A stretch of 64,000 bases of DNA from Turritopsis dohrnii (taxonomy: Eukaryota > Cnidaria > Hydrozoa > Anthoathecata > Oceaniidae). Location: the NCBI GenBank assembly GCA_027922465.2, contig BQMF02000095.1, forward strand, positions 806,001 through 870,000, read 5' to 3'. The translations under genes and the position numbers were made by a program. Below, in pieces: positions 1 through 12,700 of the stretch; positions within the stretch are counted from its first letter, which is position 1; every line of letters starts with the position of its first letter. A model generated the notes under the pieces. It worked only from the letters and a program-made list of their open reading frames with translations. It did no database searches and was not told the DNA's origin.

Positions 1-69
1 TCATTGTGCTCAGATTTATCAGTGGTCTTCTTTCCAGTGAACATGAAAGCAATATGATTGTAGACTTAC

Positions 70-240
70 AATGGCATGGCTGCAGAAAACATGAAGTAGA
101 TTCGACACTTCCACCTATACAAGGCTTCCCTCCATTTTCAGGAGCAGGGTTATCACACTCACGATTACGTTGACGAAAACCTGTCCCACATGTCTGTGAA
201 CATTGTGTCCAATTACTCCAGTCTCCCCAATTCCCATCAA
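70..240 (-). CDS. TSP1 repeat exon (block 5, third repeat)
   Basis: 57 codons, phase 1 at both ends, acceptor at 241-242 and donor GTAAGT at 69-68. It shows WGDWSNWTQCSQTCGTG with the GG..C spacing of a TSP1 repeat. It is the most 3' exon of the gene that I can place in the window. Confidence 0.85.
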
Positions 241-663
241 CTATAAAAAAGTACATTTTTTGTTAGAATAATGAAATGCATCTAGTTGTCAAAAAATAAG
301 TAATTCTCTTACTTATACAGGGGATAGTGTTACAGATCTCAGTTTCAGTGTCATTTCCAGGGCAACTGGCACCATTATATTGAGGAGGTGGTGCATTACA
401 TTCTCTTTGATGAGTTCTAGTCCCTCCACCACATGAAACTGTGCAAACTGTGAACGAGCCCCATGGAGTCCAATTTCCATCAACTAGAAAAAAAAGAGTT
501 ATTATCATCCAGTTATAGAAGCATAAAAAAAATATAGTAACATATATATATATATATATATAAAACGTAACAGTCAGTTCACGTATGTGTTGAGTATTAT
601 AGTAAACAAGAAAAACACATTATTTCTTATCACAATATTTCGACTTTTGCTAGTCTTTATCAA

Positions 664-700
<37 letters not shown>

Positions 701-3700
701 GTAATATCTATCTTAATTTAATTATTTAATTATTATTTAATTTACGCCTACCAGGACATGGTTCTATGTAACATGATTGGCCTTCAAAGAGTGTTTCTGT
801 ACATGGTAGGCCACCAAATGACAGGGGTGGATAGTTGTCATTTCTTGTTCGATCTTGAGTACCATTACCACATGATGTTGAGCAGCTAGTCCACTGTGAC
901 CATTGTGTATACCCACAATTCACAGGAATTACTAAAATAAGCAACCAATAGAATTATTTGAATTATGTGTGTAGCTAGAATGTGAAAGACACGCAAAAAC
1001 TTTCATTGTCAATAACATTTTAAAATGTAATATTGTAACCAAAAGAGCGCATTTAAACAAATTTGCTAAAACCAATCAATTAACGTGATAAAAACACAAC
1101 TTCACTCCACAGTGTTAAACTTTTTGTATTTAAATTTTGTGGTAACTATATATCTTCTGGTTGTAGCTGGAGATACTTGATACATATTGATGCTCCAGAT
1201 TTTGATAACAAACCATAAAACATTATATGAATAATGTTATAACATCAAAAAGAACAAAACAAATAACAACTAAAAGGCTAGATGGCTTTAACCAGCTTCT
1301 GCTAAACATTTCAAATCTTTGATAGATTTACCACACCGTCATTATTGACCCACTTTCATTGTGTCCATGTTAATCAAATAGAAAAGAAAATTGTTTTGCT
1401 CATCAGAGGTTTCCAAGCAGACTTTAACAAAGTTGGTTGCTATTTTTTGCGAAATAACTCCGTAATCAGTAACAATAGTTACAAGAGCCAAATGGTGCAA
1501 AACAGTAGCAGCAAAATGTAGTTGTCACAAAAACACCTTTGAAAGTATTTTAAGTGAGATAAGGCTTCGTTCCTTCATTAGATTTTATATAGCATTATGA
1601 GCTGAGTCTCACAGAGTTTGGAGCATAAGCTAGGCTTTCAAAAATTCGGATCAAATAGATAGATGAAAAGTCTATTTTAAGCAGTTTCCATGAGCTTACA
1701 CGTCGAAAGTGAAAAAAATTGTTAAAGTAAGGTTATTAAAAAAATAACGTTTAAGGGTTTGTTATCAAATTTCCCTGGAAAATCACGTATTCCTACAAAT
1801 TTCCCTGAAAAAATCACGTATTCCTACAAATTTCCCTGAAAAAATCACGTGTTCCTACAAATTCTGTCCTTTTTTGTGTCATAAATTATTATCAAAACAA
1901 TTACAAAACAAAATTTCAACAAAATGTTTTTACATCATACAATAGTTTTCTACATTCTTGTGTTTTCTTATGATGTTTGGGCTTTTATTGATGGCAGTTG
2001 CTGAGAAGTTACTTTTGAAAGTAATTGAAAAAACATGAGCAATGAACTTACTGTTATCTAATCCATATACAAACATTGTATTGTCATCAGATCCAGCACA
2101 ATGTTGGTCAGCTGACTGGCACATTGTGTAGGTATTATTTGTAATGGAAGGAGGGTCTGTTGTCCTTGAAACACACTTAGATGATGTAACCTAATGAAAA
2201 GGGTTTTTGCATTAGGACAATATCATTGTTACAACAAACAAAAAAACAAACACTGAGCATAATTATAATAACCTACATAGAAGTCAGTGTTGTTGTAGGT
2301 AGAGGCAAGATCTGGTCCGGAAAAACAAACACCCAGATCGTGCAGCGCAAAATGAGTATATTTGGCATCTTTTGCTTTTTCTGCACACTGACAAACAAGC
2401 TGTGGAAGGTAACTATTCCAGTCATTGTATCTATTATGAGCAGCATCAGAGTAATTAAAAATTACAATTGGCAATGTTGCTTTCTCTGTCCTTTGATAAC
2501 AACCAAGGCGGGTGTAGGGCACATCACCTAAGAAAGTCTCATTGAAATTATAAGTTCTAAGGTAACTTGACTCTATAACTAAAAAACGTTAAAAGATTGT
2601 ACTAATGACATAGATGAAAATAACGTCAGCTTACAGCATTCTACATAACATGATTTTGATTCATTTGTTGCACCACTACAGTTTCCATTGAGTGGGTTAG
2701 GATTTCTATTGCGAACCTGCGTGCCATAACCACAATTGACACTACAACCACTCCACTGTTCCCAATTTGACCAAGTACATGCTAAAAAGACAAATGTAGA
2801 GTTGTTAATTTTAAACATAACACAGATGCTATATTACAACAACAAAAAATTTCACTTCTTACGTATTTCACATGCTGGGCGTATGCATATTTCAGCTTCT
2901 GTATCATTACCAAAATTTTGGTCGATACAATTTAGGCCACCATTAGCAGGAGAAGGATTATTACAGGACCTTCTTCTTACTATAGTACCATTTCCACAAG
3001 TAACATCACAAATACTCCATGAAGTCCAATTTGAATAATTCCCATTTCCTAAAAATCATTTTCATATGTATTGACATCAAGTATTAATAATAATTTCAAA
3101 ATTTTCAACTGGGACGGTTTCATTTACTTGGGCAAAGGACATCACAGTTACAATCCCTGTGCTCTTCACCAATGCCTTCACATGGCCTACCACCAAACTG
3201 TGCAGGGTGACAAGTTCTTTTTCGAGTTTGATTTCCACATCCACATGTCACTGAACATTCGCTGTAAAGGCTCCATTCTGACCAAATGCCAGGTTCTAAA
3301 CAGATAATGTTCCAATAAACTTCATTTACAATTGAAAGAAATAAAGGATTAAAAGGCCAATTCAATTTTTACCAATATTTATATAAAAATCATAACTTAT
3401 TTCATTATTCTCTGAAAATAGACTTACTTGGACAGCTGGTAATATTACAGGTTCGAGATTCAACTTTAGGGCATGGACATGTATTGTCAGCAGTTGCTTT
3501 CAGACAATTACGCATACGATTTTGTTTACCAATACCACATGAAACACTGCATTGAGACCATTCACCCCAAGCAAAATTTTCCAATCCTATCTGTTTTACT
3601 GAAAAGAATACATTTTTAGGGCAAAATTTGATATTGAAAAGTATTATTGTTGCTGACAAGGCAAAAGGGTCAATGTCAAAATTGTTATTTTGGGAAATCG

Positions 3701-6700
3701 CAAATAAAAATTTTTTAAACATATTTTTGCAATTGCTTTTTCGCTATAAAGGCTAGAGCTGCCTTTTTTGGTATGTAAATTTTTTTACCGAGTTTAACTT
3801 CGAAAAGGATGTGTCAAATTCGCCTTTCCCGTGTGCGAACCACATGACGAAAAATTCAATTTGGGAATTGTAAACAGAAAATATATGCATCTACAACAGC
3901 TTGAAAAACATAATAAAAAAAGTCATGATGCCATTTGATAGAGTTAGGCCCCTAGTTTCAGATTTTCAAATAAAAAAACCATTTTTGATTTTTGAGATTG
4001 GCCCTTATGCCTTGTCAACGATGTTATGCTAGTAAGAATATCACTAAGAATCATCATACTGGGACAGTCCTGCAATTTACAAGACACAGTTTCTTTCTGG
4101 AATTCCGCTAGCGATCCATTTTCTCCAGTACTACACATTCCGCCACCATTTGATGGCACAGGTGCAGAGCAATTACGAGACCTTTCAGCAAGCCCATTCC
4201 CACAAGATACTGAGCACCCTGACCATACTGACCATTTTGCCCAGTTTCCATCAACTAGATAGAAAATTAACGAGATTTAAGTAGTGAGCTGTTTTAAAAC
4301 TAATGAAAACTTATGCAGAAAAATAACCTACCAGGGCACAGAAATTCATTACATGGTTCAACAGTTGTTTCTTCTCCCAAGTGTGTGCAATCATTACCAC
4401 CATATTTTGGTTGAGGATTTGTACAAGTTCTATATGCTGTTCGAAGACCACCGTCACATGGCCTTGAACAGTTTCCCCAGCTGCTCCACCCACTATAACC
4501 ACCATCTCCTTCAGAAACTAAGGATTTAAAAACATGTAGAATAAAGACATCATGTTTTTGGATACCTTTTTTCATAAATGAATGGATGATTTTATAGATT
4601 TTTACAGGTTGTTTCTTTTGTGAATTAATGTACACTGGGTTTTACAATACTTTTTATATCATTTTTATTTAAAATTTTATTGAAAAATAATGTACTTGTC
4701 ATACAAATTTATAAATAAGAAATTATTCAAAATGAATTAATCAATAGAAGAATTACAAATCCAAGATATCTTACCATTACTGACACTGTAAACATAAACA
4801 GAGCCAACTGGTCCGGCACACTGAAGGCTACCTTCTACACATGTTTCATATGTTGCTGGGTTTGGGGTAGGTTGTTCCCAGGCACTAAGGTTTTTCGGTG
4901 GGGATCCAAGCAGTGGCGTCATGCTAATACATTGATTGGATTTACCATGGACTGCATATGTGTCTTTTACATTCGGACCAGACCAACATTCTCCGTAGTT
5001 GCTAATGCCAAAATGTGTATATTGCTTGGATTTTGCTCTACTAGCACAATCACATATTAATTGCATTAATATGTCTTCCCATATAACATAACCAATGTCT
5101 TCTTTCATAGAATTCATCATCTCTGGGAAGGCTCTAGTTCCTATCTGAATATCTTGAAAACAGCCAATTGCTTCATATGGATCCTGGCCTAACAAAACAA
5201 AGTTTGAATTAAAGCTTAGGAATATCCATTATTAACAACATCATGAAGTTTTATTTTTCAACACATACAAATAAATACATACAACATTCTGTTTGTTTGC
5301 ATAATCTTGCTTGAACATCTTCTCCAACACAAGGCATGCCGCCTTCCTGTGCAATTGGGTTACTGCAGGATCTCTCTCTTGTCTGACGTCCCTCACCGCA
5401 GGATTGAGAACAACTGGTCCATGTTGACCAAGTAGACCATCCACCATCAACTAAATCATTAATTACCTTACCTATAGCTTTTTTATTTAAAAGGGATTTC
5501 TCAATTCATAATTGTCATTTTTAAAATATCATACCTGGACAGCTTCCTAAAATACAAAACTCTAGTTCTTCTGACTCTCCTAAATTTTGTGCAATACAAG
5601 TTTCACCACCAAAGACTGGGGCAGGGTTATTGCAAGAACGCGATCTTGACTTAGTTCCATTTCCACATGTATGGTCGCAAGATGTCCACAATGTCCAAGG
5701 GGAATAATTCCCATTTACTAGATGTATAAAGTAGGATATATAATGCAGATAATAATAAGTACGAGTAAGAGCAGTACAAAAACAGAGCTTATTCAGAGCT
5801 TCATCTCGGAAACATCTTGTTACCTGGACAACCAGTCACATTACAATCTTTACAATCCTCTTCTAACCCAAAGCAAGGACTGCCACCATTGACAGGTTCA
5901 GGGCATGCACAAACTCGATTTCGATTAGAATTACCAAGGCCACAGGAGGCAGAGCATTCACTCCAAGATGACCAAGAGCACCATTTTCCATCCACTGTTA
6001 ATGGAAAATGAGCACAATTACATAACCATTGATATCACTTCTTTAAATATATTAGGCATTAGTACAATGGAACTATCAAAGTAAAAGGCAAAAAGTTCAA
6101 TGAAAAAATACCAGGACAATCTTCCAGCTTGAAAAATTCCATTTCTTGAGAATTGCCAAAACAATTTTTCCCTCCATAGGCAGGAGCAGGATTTGTACAT
6201 GTTCGCAACCTGATTCGTGTTGCATTGCCACATGTTGCAGACCAAATTCCCCATTGACCCCATACAGTCCAATTACCATCAACTTAAAAAGAATAACTTA
6301 ATTATTAGCAGTTTTGAAAGATCAGTCAAACTTATTTAGGACTATTGAAAAACCCTGATAGTAGATTAAAGTACTACAAAAAGCTACAATTAACTGAATA
6401 CTGCATTACCAGGACAATGTCCCAGATTACAACTATCCACTTCTGCTCTTATTTCAGAACAGTTCTTGCCACCATACTTTGCTTGAGAAAGAACAGAACG
6501 AGTACGTTCCATTACACCATCACCACAAGGAACTGAGCAATTTGACCATGATGTCCAATTAGACAAAACACAATCCTCTTTAAATAAGAAAAAATTCCAT
6601 GATTATGAGTTATAAGAAACACACTGTTTACTACACTATTCTATCAAATAGTCTAAAAGAATTTACCTGGGCAATAAACTAAAGGGCATGAATCAGTTTC

Positions 6701-9700
6701 CTCAGCAGGACCTAACCCTTGATCAATACATGATTTACCACCGTGGCTTGGCATTGGATTAGTACAAGTGCGATACCTTGTTCGATTTCCTGGCCCACAG
6801 GGAACATTACATGCACTCCATTGTGACCATTCTGTATAGTTTCCATTTCTTGGTGGAACTAAGTAAGTATATAAGTAAGCTACATCAAGTACTTATTGAA
6901 CATTTGAAATATCAAAAATATGAAGTACTTCACATATAAATATTTCGTATGTAACTCTTGATATTCTTAGTTCAAATACAGAATAACTATGCATGGAGCG
7001 TCTTACTATTCTGAAATGAGTAGGTGAATCAAAAAAGTGCCAACAAACCATTTTTTAATCCATAAACATAAACAGTTTTGTCCATTCCAGTGCAGGGCTT
7101 GGCAATATTCACACATTGGGAAAATTGATCTTGTCTTGGATTTCCACCAGTTGTCACACAAGATGTGGAAGGGCCAAAACGACTATATGTATTTTCCACA
7201 TTTTCACCAGAAAGACATTTACCAAGTGCTTCAACACCAAAATATGAGAAAGTTGCATCCAATGTTTTTTGTGCACACTTACAAACTAGCTCATCTAAAT
7301 ACTCATCCCAGTTATCAAGATCAATGTTTTCTTGATCATCAAATAACTCCAAAGGAAGAGGCTTAGATGATGGTGTGGCTGCAAGATCATTAAAACAACC
7401 CAAATGCTGATAGTCAATATTACCTAAAAAATGAGTGCATTAATACACGATAATTTCACCATGTTGATGGAAGGAGTTTCCTCAATGAAGTCGTTCATGC
7501 AATAACACTCCCACTTCATGATTATGAATTACAAAATATTCAATAATATTCATAACAATATTGATAATTGCTTACAACAAGAAACTTCAGAGGAGCAATT
7601 TCTAATTTCTTGAGCTTCTCCAAAACAAGGTAGACCATTATATTGAGGTGGAGGATTTGTACATGATCTTTCTCTTGTTTGCGAACCCCCAAAACCACAA
7701 GTCTTTGAACACGTACTCCAAATCCCCCATAAGGTCCACCCTCCTGGAACTATTGACAAAAAAGTGTTATGAAAGAATATTTTGTTTAATGGAACATTTG
7801 AATTCTAATAACAAAACCAAAACGAACTTGGACAATTAATGGAAGCCTCGCATGGTTCAATTTCAAGATAGTTCGGATCAGCAACTGTGCAATCTTTCCC
7901 ACCACAAGATGGAAATGGATTATCACATTTCCTAGATCGTGAGTGAGTACCATTACCACAAGTAACATCACAAGGACCCCATGACATCCAATCAGAATAC
8001 TGGCCATCAACTAAAAATATAATATCTGAGTCTCTTTCTATCTGCACAATTAATAGTTAAATTTTTACAATAATAATCACAATACTCTATTACCCGGACA
8101 ACAAGCTGTGTTGCAGTCCATTTGCTGCTTTGGACCACCTAAACCTAATGTAATACAGTCTTTTCCACCATACTGAGGAACCGGGTTGGTACATGTTCTT
8201 GTTCTTTCCTTAATGCCACCTCCACATGTTTTTGAGCAAGGTGACCAGGGTGAATAGTCTGTGTAACCACCATTGATAGCTGTAATGAGAAAACAATAAA
8301 ATTTCAACTGAATTCTGAATATTAACTGAACAGTCTAATAAATTCTATATATAAAAAACATACGGCAATCTACAGGTGCTGTACAATTTCTCAGTTCTTC
8401 CATTTCATCACTACATTCAACACCACCACCTGAAGCAGGTGGGTTATCTGGGGTACGTTTGCGCATCTGATTTCCAATTCCACAAGTAACACTGCAGTCA
8501 CTCCATTGTGACCACATTGACCAACCACAATCTTCTATAAGGAAACAGAATAATGATTTGATCAATATTATTATGGTAAGTTTAAAGAATTTGTCAATGT
8601 ATAAAAGGAGAAATCAATAAATTTCAAAACAGTGTTCTCCCTACATAATGTAGTAGTTTTGAGCATCAGAAGACATAAAATGTGATGGGTTGAGGGAAAA
8701 TCATCTATATACTAATACACGCTGTGCATCCAGTTTTTAGTTTAGAGAGTGAATGTTTCGGGTTGTTTTTAATCTTCTTAATCAGGGTCATATAGCGGCA
8801 CTTAGACTGCACAAGACACATTCACAAAAGCAGAAACCCTTCAGTGCATCTGATTGTTTCAAATGTTTGGATTGTTTGCAAGATCAAGAATCGATAGCGT
8901 TGACATTTGTTTGCCCACAAGTTTTCATTTGCTATTTTGAAAAGCAGGTAATGAAACATACGAGAGTACGAAATTTCAAGACAATAAAGTTTTTAAAATC
9001 AAAACACGTAAAATGTTTTACACATTATTTTAGAGAGTGAAAATAGCGGATGCACAGCGCGTATTTTTTATTTTTGATGGGTTTCGGATCTTCCAAGTAA
9101 AACGATTTTTTTTGTTCTGCACTCCAGTGTTAATTGCAAACTTGGAAAAATGTTTTATCTAGGTTGTGGCTGTTTAAGTGGGTCTTTAAAATCAGGGGAA
9201 CCATCGCATTGCCTCCTAAATTAGACTCGAAATTATTTGGAAAACATCTTTAAAACCTCTAAGAAAATAACTGGTATTTTTATGGTCCGCGTTATTGACG
9301 AAGGGGTGACTACAACACTAATGCACTTTCTGTTTGTCATTTTGTAAATTAATTTTTCGACACCATTTTTGAGACGTCATTTTCAGAATTAAAATCCCTA
9401 AAAGTTTTTTACACGGGCTACTAGTAACCATTGTAATTACTGATACTTTATTCAAATTATCGATTTGTCTGTAATACTGATAATTGCTGATATCAGTAAA
9501 ATACTGATTATTATCCAAGACTTAACATGTATTCTTTCATCTTAAATAAACTTATCCATAATTTTTCCAGACCTTTTGGATAAACTTACTGTATCTCCAC
9601 ACCTTGAAAAGTCAAACAAGAAATAGTTTAATAAATAATTCAATAGATTTATTTGCCTTCTATCAACAAACTCTTCCATGTTTGGATGAATTTTAATTGA

Positions 9701-12700
9701 ATTTTAATTTATAATTATATAATGTTATTCTTTTTAAAATAACATTACCTTAACAGTGTTAAAATGTTCTACCTTAAAGGCACAAAAAGTGGCGAACACA
9801 AAAATTCGCGAGCAAATTGTTATAACTTTCCTTGTTCGTGACTTTTTGATATTTTCACAAAAAATATTTTGTGAATTTCCAAATGTTTTTCCTCGTTTCT
9901 GGAAAAAGTGAATCCTGAAAATTTCTCGATATTGCTTTTATGTGTGCAAAATTTTTCTCAAAATGGCGTCTCGCGACTTTTAATGTATGTGACTTTTATC
10001 AGTTTAAGCTATTCACAACAATTAATGCTGGCGACTTTTTTTGTAAAAGTTGCAAAAAGATTTTCGTGACGTTTTGTGCCTTTAAGGTATATGAAATTAA
10101 ATCATAATGTTATAAATAAAGTTTTGAAAACCACTTCTTGAAATTGTTGTAATCACAGCAAAATCCCATTCAGTTTTGCAGTTGTTAACACATTTTGATA
10201 CAAACTTGAAAAGGAAGGATGCTGTTTCTCCATTTCTGAAACATGCAAAATCGTACTCCAGTCAATTGAATATACATTGAGTTTTTATTCAGTAACCTAT
10301 CAATGCCTTTAGAGATTTGTTAAACCTTTTTAATCAATTGAAAGATAAGAATTCATAGCAACCCTCTCATTTGTAATTAATCAGTCTTGTTAAAATTCAA
10401 GAATAACATTCGAGATTGGATTTGCACCTTTGCTTTCAGTGTTCTGTGATAGATCAATTTTTACTGGCCACAAGTTGTTTTAACCGGAGATACATGGAGA
10501 ATTGCTGGTTTATCATAATTTTAAAATTATTACACCAAAAATTATTATAATCAAAAAAATCATCAGGCTAAATTAGGCTAAATTACATGGTAAATTTAAT
10601 TGGACTAATTAGTTGTAACATAAAAAAACTTATTGTGAAGTATCATGAAGAAGTAAAGCATCAAAAAAGAAAAAAAAAGAAAAATTAATTGGGGTGTAGT
10701 GTACATTAAAAGCACCATATTAAAACCCAAGACTCCACCCAAGTGCTTTTTTTCTTTTTTTACCCTATTATTTTCTTTTATGATATTTGATGCTGCCATA
10801 GCTACTGAGGCTATGTCTACACTCAGTTAACTTATAAGTTTAAACTGATCATGTATACAAGCAGGAATCTACATTGAACAAGGGTAATCAAGTGTTATCT
10901 GTGACATACCAGGACAATCAGAAAGCAAACAGTCTTGTTTTTCATATGCTAAACCATCACATGGCTTTCCACCATCTTTAGGAGCAGGGCTGTCACAAAA
11001 TCTTTGCCGAACAACTTCCCCAGAATTGCAAGTTTGAGAGCATGGGCCAAAGTCAGACCATTGCCCCCAGTTTCCATCAACTTTTGTTCAACAAAATAAA
11101 AAAAAGTAAAGTTAATTCAAAGGAAATTAATGGGAGGAATTTCAGGAATTTTTTTAAGTTACCTGGACAATCTTTTATACAATCTTTTGTTTCCAAACCT
11201 GGACCCAAATAAGAACAATTTCTTCCACCAAACGCTGGCCTTGGGTTTGTACATTCTCTCCTTCTGTACTGAGTACCATTTCCACATGTTACAGAGCAAG
11301 CACTCCATGTATTCCAATTTGTGTAATTTCCATTGATTGGGTTTACTAAGAACAATAATTATTATGTGAAATAACTGATTAAAGATTGTATAATAATTAC
11401 AATGTTGAAAGTGCTACAGAAAAGAACAACAGAAACTAAGAGCTGATTTAGAAGATTTTATACCATTTTCTAACCCATATACAAAGTTAGTATCTTCCAT
11501 CCCCACACAAGTAAGTGAATTTTCCAAACATATATCATGATCAACATCCATGCAGCCAACCCAAGGGTGGGATTCAGGTCGAAAGTGAAACATTGGCTGA
11601 ATTCCAAAGTTGTTGTAAGTGAAGGCTGCATTTGCACCTGACAAACATTCACCAAAATCTTGTATACCAAAATGAGTGTACTTTTTTTCTTTTGTTGATT
11701 TTGCACACCTATGATTAACAAATCAGTTAAGACAATATAGTTCATTTTGAAGATCAATGTTTTCACTTAATATTTTAACAAACTTTTCAAAAAACAACCT
11801 GCATATCAAATCAGTTATATAGCCTTGAAAATCCAAGCCATGCACAGGTTTTCCTGTGTATAAATTACTTTGAGGGTCACGATCAGTAAACATTAATTCT
11901 GGTAATGGGCGAGGATCATGTCCAGGATCCTTGAAACAGCCTATTCGTTTATAGGGGATATCACCTAAAATTAAAAATTTAAACCATTATATTCAAAATT
12001 CACATAATCTTTCCTTTTACTACGTAGTATAGCCAAATGTAACTTACAGCAATCAGTATCTTTGCAACCCATAAGCTCTGTATCATTTCCAGCACAAATT
12101 TTTCCACCATTACTGGGTTGTGGATTTGAACATGATCGATTTCGAACAGAAAAACCATCTCCACAGCTTCGTGAGCATTGAGACCACAAGGACCACTCTG
12201 CCCAATTTCCATCAACTGCATTGGTAACAAAAATGAATATGAGTAAGAAGATATAAATTGTAGAGCACGGTATCATCATGATGAAATGCTTTATGAATGA
12301 AACAAAAGATTTTTACCAGGGCATTGATTTTCATTATAACAGTGTAAAGTTTCTTCATAGTCTCCAATTTTTTTGCAATCATTTCCTCCATATTTCGGTG
12401 TTGGATTAGTGCATTGTCTGGTACGTAATTGAGTACCTTCACCACAAGTAACTGAACAAGGAGACCATGGAGTCCAGTTTGTAAAGTTTCCATGTACTAT
12501 AACAATAAAAATATATCAGTTTGATACCGGTTTTTGTTGATGGCTAATGTTTCACACACACATGCACACACAAAAACATGCTTACCAGGACACTTTTTTA
12601 TCATACACGAAGTAGCATCACTTTCAGGTCCATCACATCCTTTTCCACCAAATTTAGGTGCAGGACAATTACAAGCCCTTGACCGTGATTTACTTCCGGG

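Noticed and set aside
541..698. TA runs as promoters
   Set aside because: They are simple microsatellites inside an intron.
2226..2531. Plus-strand frames overlapping the TSP1 and WSC-like exons
   Set aside because: They are shadows of the minus-strand exons, which have splice borders and conserved domains.
8753..9040. Plus-strand frame inside the MITE as a gene
   Set aside because: No domain, no splice context, and it lies entirely between MITE ends.
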